Both the position numbers and the translations under genes were made by a program. Of a DNA stretch of 10,663 nucleotides, positions 1 through 9,700 are shown piece after piece. The notes under the pieces were generated by a model, which worked only from the letters and a program-made list of their open reading frames with translations, searched no databases and was not told where the DNA came from. Location of the stretch: the NCBI GenBank assembly GCA_016196415.1, contig JACPXS010000115.1:1-10663 (forward strand). The letters are read 5' to 3'. Each line of letters opens with the position of its first letter. The first letter of the stretch is position 1. This DNA comes from Candidatus Omnitrophota bacterium. GTDB lineage: Bacteria > Omnitrophota > Koll11 > Aquiviventales > Aquiviventaceae.

Positions 1-730
1 ATTCATTCAGACGCATATCGGACTGCTGCGCGATCACGGCGTCAGACAGCGGACCGCGCGGAGTTCTGGAGAACTTCGACGATCCCGGTGCCGGCGGTTC
101 GAGTCCCAGACGATACTGGAGGATGCGTTGTGTCGTGTCATCGAGATGATGAAACGCGCCAATCATCAATGACGACTCGCCACCCTTTTCCAGCGCCGCT
201 TGGAGCCGTTGCTCTTCCTCGGATAATCTGATCATCCGACCTCGCGGATCACCCTGGGCCATCGTGGGAGAACCAAACAGCTCCTCGAAGTCTACGCCAA
301 CTCCTTTCCGCAATCGGATAAACAGCGCGCTGGCAAAATTAGGGGCTGTCGGACTGCCCAGGTCGGCTCGCAACATGTCAAGGGTGCTCAACGACACCCC
401 GCTTCGGGCAGCGACTTCCGGCCAGGCCAACCCCAACCTTCTCCGAATCTCATCGAGTCTCTGGGGGAAGTCGGCGAGGTTCGGCTGGGCCGTGAATTCC
501 TCCGTCGTCGCAGCAGCCTCGCGCAGCAAGGCCTCCAAGCGTTCCGGCTCCAGATTGGCGCGGTCAAGTAGGAGAGGAAGCGGCACGTTGACCGTTCTCG
601 CAAACGCGGCGAGCATAAAGATTCCAGGGCCATCTCCCTGCTTGTAGCCCTCAAGGCGAGACACGGTGCTAGGTGGCACCCCCATGGAACGCGCCACGGC
701 GCTCTGGCTCCGCGACGTTCGATCTGTCCT
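1..730 (-). other. DNA-binding-like block: two XRE HTHs and a possible sigma region-4-like segment
   Basis: The first helix-turn-helix is at residues about 3312-3372, with SAVARSMGVPPSTVSRLEG followed by a typical Cro/C1 C-terminal half ending VNVPLPLLLD. The second is at about 3396-3466, with PEVAARSGVSLSTLDMLRA and ending VDFEELFG. Both match the XRE (HTH_3) layout of about 60 residues. A third segment near 3504-3554 has LDDTTQRILQYRLGLE, then SDAVIAQQSDMRL at the window edge, which resembles sigma-70 region 4 ('L..REr.VL.lRyGL'), but its second half is cut off. Such domains need access to DNA, which suggests that this side of the last membrane pair is cytoplasmic. That is inference. Confidence 0.6.
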
Positions 731-3700
731 GGCTCGGCCTTCTCTCACGGCATGCCAGAGAGCGCTCAGGGCGCGAAGCTCGTCCTCGATTTCCTGTTGC
801 GTAGGCGCAGCCGGCGCGCTGCTGTCCCGATCAATCCTCCCACCGCCGGCTCGCTCCACCATCAACCCCACCGGCAGCCCCCACAGACCCTCGACGCCGA
901 CGCCCCCCAGCAGCCACCCGATGAAGAGGAGCGCGGCCACGCTCACACCAGCCCATGGCAAGAAGCGCTTGACACTCGCGCCATGGCCCGATACGATGGG
1001 CGACATGCGCCGCACGAACCTGCGCCGGGAATCCCTCTTGACAGCGTTCTGCTGAGTGTATACTGTAAAACCCTCCCGCAAGCCAGCCAACCATGAGGAG
1101 GAATACATGCCCCGACCTCGCAAGCCCGCCAAGAACCCACGCAATGCGTCGGAGGCTCGTCCCGCCACGCGCCCAGATGTCATGCTCAGATTCAACATAC
1201 CGAGTAACCATGACGTGGAGACCGTGAAGGCCGAGTTGAGGCTGATCAGAAGCGACCTGGTATCACTGGAGAAGAAGCTACCAGCTCTTGTCGAGACGAA
1301 GTTCGCCGCATAGACGACCATGTCCCAAATCCCTGAACCGATCAAGTGGAACGAGGTCAAGGCGCTGCTGGAAGCCCAAGGCCAGAAGATCTCGACCATC
1401 GCTGAGAGCGTGGCAGATATCCACCCAAGATTCGTGAAGTTGGAGAGCGCCATCGACTCGCTGACCGAAGACATGGGGATGCTCAAACCGGCTGTCCAGC
1501 GACTTGCAAAGACTGTCGAGTCGCTGACCGAAGACATGAAGGTCGTGAAACCGGCTGTCCAGAAGAACACAAGCGACATCGACGCCATCAAAACCACGCT
1601 CGACCACCACACCCAGGCTCTGGCACGCATCGAGAAACGCCTGGAAGCCGCCGAAGCCAAGCTCCCCGCGTAGAAGATCCCACCCAGTGCTGTCAGCATC
1701 GTCAGGACGATCACCAGCGCTCCACCAGGATGGGCGGCGGCCCATGCCAGCGGCGCGGCCGCCAAAAGGCCCGCGAGGATCACCCCAAAGGTTTCCTGGG
1801 CTTTAAACCTTCCTTGAATGGCAATAAACGCCCCTTCTTGAATCGGTGTGTGCGGATCCGTTCTGATAACGCCATTGACCCAGACTGTGCTGTGTTCCCA
1901 CGTCAGGTGTTCCTGTTTAGGTAGCACCTTGTTGAGCGCGTCGACCGCTTGCGAAAGCTCAGTGATGGGAACCCAAATTTTTATATCATTCGTCATGCTA
2001 TCCTGGGTAAATGCCACCATCACCCATTGGGGTTCCTCCAAGGGGCCTTTTCTGATTCCGGATTCTCTGTGAGGTGGATGATCAAACTCCGTATCTTCTT
2101 TGAGTCTTCCATCGGTGTACATAAATCGGTTTTCAAATTCATCGAGCCGCTCTTCGAGTGTCCCAAACTGCTGCAGGTACTCTAGAGCCTTGTCACTCAA
2201 TCTGCCCAGACTATGCACGATATGAACAGCGCCTTCGATATCATTCAAATACCCTCCCATACCTAGCCGAGGATAACCTCGTGAATCGAGAATCAGGTGG
2301 ATGAGTAAAGGCAGTTGCTTTTCATTGAGAGGTCCCTGCTCAGGGAAATCCACCCCCCCGCTCAGCACCTTCAACTGCTCGCGAGCCTCGGGATTCAACC
2401 TCAGATTCGCGAGCACAAGAAGCCCCGCCTCTAAGATCCACAGCGCAACTCGTTTTTCTTCTCCCAAATGAACCAACCCTTCTTGCCCAAATAAGACATG
2501 TAACCTCTGAAAGGCCTTTTCCTCTAGAGGCCCCTCGCCGGCAAGAGAGGCGCCGGTGATCTCTTCAAATCCTTTGACCGCCACAGGGCTCAGCCGTATC
2601 CAATCCCTCAGCTCCATCATGGAAGCTAAACGCTCTGGGTCCTCTCCCTGCTCCGGTTCGTTCCCAGCGCTCCCTGCGTCCGAGGAGTCGATCTGGCCCA
2701 GGACCAACGGCAGGCTGGCAAGCCCGCTGATGAAGCTCAGGCCCCCGATCCCCCCTCCCACCAGCGGCAGCGCCAGGAGGAGGACGAATAAGGTGGAAGG
2801 TGGAAGGAAGGTGGAAGGCGTCCTTTCCGGCTGCAGAGAGGACAGGGTCTCGGCCGGGTATGCCCCTGCTCCTGTCCCCTCTGCAGGTGTCTGACTGGCT
2901 TGAGCCATAGAAACGTACAAGAAGCGCTTGACACTCGCGTCATGGCCCGATACGATGGGCGACATGCGACGTCCCAAGAAATCCCTGACACGGCCAACGA
3001 ACCAAGAAGAAGCTCGCCGGACGAACGTCCTCCTGAAATCCCTCGACAACACGTTGCGCGTCGTCGCTGAAGATGTCGGCGCCCTGCGCTCAGAATCCGG
3101 CTCGATGAAGCTGGCGATCGAGGATATCGACAAGAGGCTGGGAAGGCTTGAGCCCATCGTCCAGACGCTGGCAAAAGATGTGGCGGCCAATACCCGCGCG
3201 ATCGAGACACTGAACAAGACGGTCGAAGGCCATACGAAGACACTGGAAAGCCATACGAAAGCCATCGAAGCCAACACCAAAGCTATTGAACGCCTTGAGA
3301 AGAAAGTGGACGCGATCGACCAGCGCCTCAGCGCTGCTGAGACGCGCTTCCCTGCCTCCTCATAAACGTCTCGCTCAGCCTTCAGATCGAAGAACATCCG
3401 GCCATTGCCCCACCCTGCCCCTGCTGATTGCCCGGACTTAGAAATTTCGCGAGGCGAAATTTCTATGGAAACGCGTCTGGTACTTCCTCCCGCGCGAAAC
3501 GTGCCTGGCACTTTTTTCCCGCGCACCCACTCGCCGAGCGTGGCCCCGCTCTTACCGCCGGTGTGGGTCGTGGTGTGGAGGACCAGCGCCCCCACCAACG
3601 AGAGGAGCGCCATCCCCAGCTCCAAAAATCCCGACAGCGCGCTGCTCCACATGAGCGGCGCCAGGAGGAAGAGCGATTCGCCTGACGAAGCTTGCGGGGG

Positions 3701-6700
3701 CTGCTTCTGCACGACGAGCAGCAGCGGATGAGGAGGAGAAGCGTCATCAAAGACCTCCCAGATGATGAAGGCGACACTGGGATGCTCGCGGGCATACTGA
3801 CGCGCCACGCGCTGGACTTCCCGACTGTGCTCTTCGAGTGAGACGGACCGCACGTTGCGAGAAACACCGGCAGCGGTGGCAAGGAGTGAACGTAGGGTGT
3901 CTGCATCGCCGCTCCATGACGGATGGTCATGCTTCCAGTGCGCCACCAGCTCCTCGGTGGTGATCCCGGCCAGCGGCGAGCGGCCGCTGGATACCTCAGC
4001 GATCTCCTCCCGCAATGGATCAATCGACCTCCGCGCCTGCTCCTCCAATCGCAATCGCGGCTCCAGCCGTCGCAGCCATTGCCTGATCACCTCGAGCTGC
4101 CGGATGTCCTGAATGATACCTGGCAGATTGAATCCTTCAGGATTCAGCCCACGTAAGCGGAGACGCTCAGCCAACTGGTTCGCGGTGATGTCTCGACTCT
4201 CACTCACCACATAGCCAAACAATATTATGAAAGACGAGGCGTGGTACACATCCAAGTGCGCGAGAAACGCGCGGCGCTGCTCGTCACTACGCGTGTCCTC
4301 CTCGTAGCGCTGCCGGGCGTGCCGCTGGAGCACCTGCTTCATCAAGATCCCAGAGATGAGCTGCTGACGCTGGTCACCGAAGGCTCTTGGCTCCCTGCGT
4401 CGCACGACCAGCGCCTCGCCAGGCTCGATGTGATTCAACCAGTGACTCGGACCTGAGCTGTGTTCGATGGAGAGTGCTCTCGTTCGTCCAGTCAAATCTA
4501 CGGCACCGATATCAGCCAGCAGGTGTATCACGTAGACCGCGTCGAGCCCCAGATGGGTGAGCACCGCCTGGATCAAGGCCTCCCACCGGCGCTCATTGGC
4601 GGCTCGTTGCGCATCCGGTGTGACTGAGGAGTCCGCTACGACTTCATCCATGGTGTGCGCCAGCACGAGGGCGAGCGGCCCATTGGGACGCCGTTCCACC
4701 TCGCCCAGGACATCCTTGAGGAAAAGCCGCTCCGCCTTCACGGATTCCTCCGGAGCGTGCGCGGACTCCACCATCCCGATCACAAGCGGCGCGAAGGCGG
4801 CCAGGAGAGGACCCGCGCCAAGCCACGTCCCCGTCAGCACGAGCAGGAGACTCGAGAGCCATCCCATCGGATCCGTGAGGAGCAGTGGAAGGAAACCGCT
4901 CAGCCAACCGGCATCAACGGCCAAGAAGGACGTGGCATGCGCTCGGACGTCCCTTCCCACTTCGTCGGATGTGGGCGCCGTGACTCGTGCCAGGAATTCA
5001 TCGAGGCCGCGCTCCAGAGCGAGCCAACGCCGAGGAGTCCCAGTGGGAGGCACCAGGAGCGGTACGACGCTCTCACGAGGCGGGAGCCAGTCCCGATGGG
5101 GAGTGATAATGCCGAGGTGCCGAAGCCCATAGAGACTCGCGTGGTGGGCGAGGTAGGTGTCCACGGTCAGCACATCGGCCAGACCCAAGAGCCCGTGGAG
5201 GAACGGATAGACGTTCACCATCGGGACGATGAGGGTCGTTGGGTCGATACCTTCTTGCCGCTTCACCGATTCGACGATCCGCATGATCGTGGCGTACCAC
5301 GGGTCGGAAGGACCCCCATGAGGAACGACCACGTACGTCTGGGGTAGCGCGCGGACAAGGCGGGTGATGAGCCGTCTCCATTCCTCCGCCGTCAGGAGGT
5401 TGTTGAACGTCCCGGCCACGAGATTCAGCACGAGCAACCGCCGATTCGGATCGAATGGGCTCGATGGCAGGCCGGCGGCATACCACGTGCGCAAGGCCTG
5501 GCGGGTCAGCTCTCGCTCTGTCTCGGTCACGCGCAAGACGGGCAGCGTGGCGCCTTCCACATCGAGCCCGAGCAGGCGGGCAAACCGGATGGCGATCTCC
5601 CAGAAGAGAGGCGAGGACATCCCGTCGCTCAAGCTCGCCTCGCCTGGGCTCCCGTCAGGAGCGGCCACCTCATACTGGTGGTCCTGCCGGTCTCGATACC
5701 GCACGGGAGCGACCGCGCCATGCTCCATGCCAAACCCGGTCTGCGCCACACCCTGGAACTCCACCAGATGAGGCCGCGCATCGGAGGGGAGCGCCACCCA
5801 CGCGGGGGTGAAAAACCCCTCTCGAAAACCGATGGCGATGAGCAGATCCACCGGATTGGCGCTCAGGAACTGCGCGGCCGCGGTGTGAGCCGCGGGAGGC
5901 TGCCCCCACGATAACGGCCTGGCCAGGACTTCCGGCACCGGCCGAATGATCCCCTGCAGCGATTCCGTGTTGAACAGCTCCGGGATGGTCGAGGACACAT
6001 GAATCACCGCCTCAGGAAATCGCCGGCGCAACCCGACAACCAGCGGGAACAGGCTGACGGTCTGTCCACCGCGCCTGGAAATCGGGGCCTCCACCACGAT
6101 GAGGATGTGCCGAATCGTCTCCGGTGAAAGCTGCGAGAGGGGGGCGACCATCCGACGAATCGGTTCGATGCGGTAGCGATGAGCACGATCACCCATCACC
6201 TCAAGGATCCGCCAGTCCTCCATAGAGCGGAACGCGTTGAGAGGGCGTTCGACGGCATCCGCGAGACGCTCAAGGAGCGCGACAAAACCCTCGACATCCC
6301 TCGGAGGAAACTGCGACGCCAGCACCAGCAGGTCGGACGCCAGATCCGGAACGACAAGACGCAGGAGTGCTCGGGTCGAGCGGGCTTGCGAGACGCGCCG
6401 TTCGCTCCCGCGGCGCGCACGCTGAATCACGGTGTCGATCTGTCTGAGCGCCATCAGGGCGCTCGCAGGGTCGCCCGATGCGCTCAACGCCTGCATGTGC
6501 TGCCGAAGGTTGAGCAGGAGAGGTCGCAACCGCTGATCAAGTTCGATGGCGAAGGCGCGCACGGAGGCCATCTGCCGCATCTTCTCCTGTGCCAGCCATC
6601 GCTGCCAGGCTGACCCTTCCAATGCGTCGAGGGAGACGCGCGATGTCCTCTTCAACACCTGATCAGTCGGGAACACTCCGCGACCGATCAGGCGGAGACG

Positions 6701-9700
6701 TCGCCGCTCGATCTCCACGTCGCTCTGAATCGACAAGACCAACCCCATCCCGCCCAGGAGCCCCGCAAGCCACAGCGGCGAAGCGGCCATTAGCATCTGC
6801 CACGAATGGCCGACGAACGGCGTGAATGAGAGCGCCCACCCACCCAGGCCGTGGAGCCATTCGAACCCGCCGAGCACACCCCAGACGGCGGCAGGCGGTT
6901 TGGCCGGCGAGGCGGGAGCGGGCGCCTGGTCAGACGGCGGCAGGATGAGGGCGATGCGATCAGCAAATTTCTCCAGGTCAGGCAACGAATCCCGGAGCGG
7001 CCCGTGCCGGATCGACTGGCCGTTGATGAGCAGGTCTGCGTCGTGGCGGAGCAGTCCCTCAGGCGTGAAGGCCCGCTGGGCGTGCTGAAGAATCTCTCGC
7101 AGGTCATCAGGATGGCTCTGGAGAACATCGAGCCGCGGGCGCGCCCACTTCAACCATGCGGTGATCTGGCCAAGCTGCGCTCGCCGACCTGGCGCCGTGG
7201 ATTTGCGCACCCCCTCGCGTGTCAACTCGAAGCGCTCGACGGCCTTCTTCAACAGCTCGATGACCACTTGCTCCGGAGCGGCGCGAACCTCACGACGACG
7301 TCGATACCGATCCTCGTTGCTCATCACCCTCTGCTGGAGAAAACGCAGGAAGCCCAAATCATCCCAGCGATAGGACCCATAGGAGACCGTCTGGAACCAG
7401 AAGGCCGTTGCCACCTCCCGAGGCAGCACGACGACTCGGGCAGAGGGAAGACCTTTAGCGGTCAGGGGAATGGCTCGCTCGCGAGCAACCTGGTTAACGA
7501 GGAGAATGAGAAGCTCTCGATGCCGTGCAACGGCTTCGCCGTAACGCTGCGCCATCCGGGCCTCATCCCACCAGGAGTGCTCGATCCAAAACTCGGCAAC
7601 CTCGACGACTTGCTTCTTGAGTTGGCCGATCCGCTCGCCAGTCACATTCCAGACCAGACCGATTTCTTCCAGATCGAGGCGTAAATGAGTAGGCCCTAGT
7701 CGCTTGAAGACGGCGCGCACAAGAGGAATGTCATCGACTCGCCCTTGCGCCACCAACTCGCGCTCAACCTCTTCCCACACCTCTGAATCGAACCGATCGA
7801 GCGCGAGCAAACGCGACAAGAGCTCCAAGTCCACACCCACCGTCCGGCGAGAGGGCTTCTTCTGGTACAAGGCCGCCAACGCCGGTGACTCCTTCAGGTA
7901 TTCCTGAATCATCGCCTTCGACAAACCGACCAGGAAGCCCAGCTCGAGCTGATTCGGTCCCTGCGGCATGATGCGCTTTCGGATAGATCCCCACCGAGCC
8001 GGTGAGAATCCACCCCACCGCTGCTCGTAGCCCTTTCGGATCCGCTCCAACTGGTCATCGGTCACACCGTGCATGGCCAGCTGCTCCAGCAATTGACGGA
8101 GCTGCTCCACTCGCTCCTGCCGACTGACCTGCGGACCACGTAAAGGCGCTCCCTGGCCTTGCCGAGTCTCATCCACCATCAGCGCGACCACCGGCAGGGC
8201 GAACAGGAGGATGAGCCAATCGCCAAGCAGCCCCAGGCCCAGCGGGGCGCTGCCGATCAGGAGCATGATCGTCTCCCGCCCGCCACGCCCGACGAGCGCA
8301 GCGATGAAGGCCATGGCATGAAGCTCGGCCGTGGCGCCACCCGCTGCGGGACCACGGCCTCGATCGCCGCCGCGCTCGGACGGTCCGCGGGATTCAAAGA
8401 CCCATTGCGCCACGGATTGCGCATCAGGATCGATGCCAAAGGCGCTCGCAAGCTGGGTGGACAAGCGTTGCGCCCGCGTGGACGTATCGTCTCCAGGGTC
8501 ATTGGCGGCAATCGTCGCCGCCACCAGGAACGGCGCCACTCCCACCCACGCCGCCAGCGCTCCGCCGGCCACGAGCACGGCCGGCAGCGCGAGGGCGAGG
8601 AGGAAGAGAGCGGCCTTCGCGAGATACGCAGACTCCCGATCACTTGGCTGACGCTGACGTGGCTTGTGGAGCCCCACCCCGCCTTTTGGCGGGGTGACAC
8701 CATCGTACGCCCCACGATGTGGGGCGACATCCCGCCCAGCCGATCGCTGCAGCGAACCCGACGGGCCCACCCCCCTGCTTTCTTGCGAAAGCAAGAAGGG
8801 GGGTGGCCCGATGGCGGGGTCAGCCGGTGTCTTGACATCCTCCACCCCTGGTGTTAGACTTTCGACGGAGGTGAGTGATGCGAAAATTCCCGACGGTGTT
8901 ACGCTGCTATGCTCGTCCGGAAGGGGAGGACTATCTGGCCTTCTGCGTCGATCTTCGGCTGTGTGACCGAGGGGAGACCTTGGAGGCGGCACGGGCCTCA
9001 CTTGAAGAGGATATCCTTGGGTACCTTGAGTCCCTAACTCCAGAACGTATGGCGGCCTTGTTCCCTCGTCCGGCTCCGTGGTATGTGTACGTGGACTATG
9101 CTCGCGTCCGGTGTCTTGTAGCGCTTGCCCGACTCTTCCACCAGGTGAAACACCGCTTCCTGATCTTTGCAGAGCCCCTCGTTGTGACTCCTCGCCTCGC
9201 GCATGGCGTTCGTCGTTAGCCAGCGCGACTTCATCCGCGCGCTGCAATCTCATGGCTTTCGGCCAACCCACCAGCGTGGCTCCCACCAGTATTGGGAAAA
9301 ACCCGGCTATCAAGTGACCCTCGACGTCAAGTATCGAGAGTACGGCGGTTGGCTGCTCAAGCTGATGATCCGGCAATCCGGCCTGCCCAAGTCCGCTTTT
9401 GTTCAGCAGTAACCCAACGCCCTTCCCCAACACGCGCACGACATCTCCCCCGCCTCCCAGCCCCGCCAGCGCCCCGCCGGCCACGAGCACGGCCGGCAGC
9501 GCCAGGACGACGACGAACCACATCGAGCGCGAGCGCATCAAGTCCCGCAGACGACCTGCGAGCCGCCTCAGGGCGTTGTTCACCCTCGCCCACCCGCTGA
9601 CCTGCTGAGCTCGCTCCTCCAGGGCAAGAACCAGGAACTCTTGGAAGAGTTTAGGGGAGATGACGAGACCTTCGTGAAGATGCGATCCGCGCTGCGTCTG

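Noticed and set aside
959..1009. The 51-bp repeat as purely a protein repeat of the giant gene
   Set aside because: Near-identity at third codon positions, an ideal -35/-10 spacing and the downstream plus-strand genes make a promoter cassette more likely, though the peptide is translated too.
1278..1745. Minus-strand ORF of 155 codons opposite the island A coiled-coil gene
   Set aside because: It is the direct codon-by-codon complement of a heptad-repeat gene, so it looks repetitive only because the real gene on the plus strand is.
2737..3243. Minus-strand ORF of 168 codons opposite the island B gene
   Set aside because: It is a shadow of the coiled-coil gene and of the giant frame, with Cys/Arg/Ser-rich sequence and no start signals. 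It does show that antisense stops are rare here in more than one frame, which weakens the selection argument.
4655..5347. Plus-strand ORF of 230 codons
   Set aside because: It is antisense to the GT9-like end and the following membrane pair of the giant protein, with no start signals and an Arg/His/Gly-rich translation typical of a shadow frame.
6851..7684. Longest plus-strand ORF outside the islands (277 codons)
   Set aside because: It has no promoter or ribosome site, its translation is low-complexity and His/Arg/Pro-rich, and it mirrors the clearly protein-like giant frame on the other strand.
8257..8838. Minus-strand ORF of 193 codons in another frame
   Set aside because: Its translation is Arg/Ser/Trp-rich low complexity, while the giant frame over the same bases gives coherent membrane helices.
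8159..8857. Plus-strand ORF of 232 codons leading into the hicBA promoter
   Set aside because: It runs across the hairpins and the hicBA promoter region and is antisense to convincing membrane segments; it has no ribosome site.
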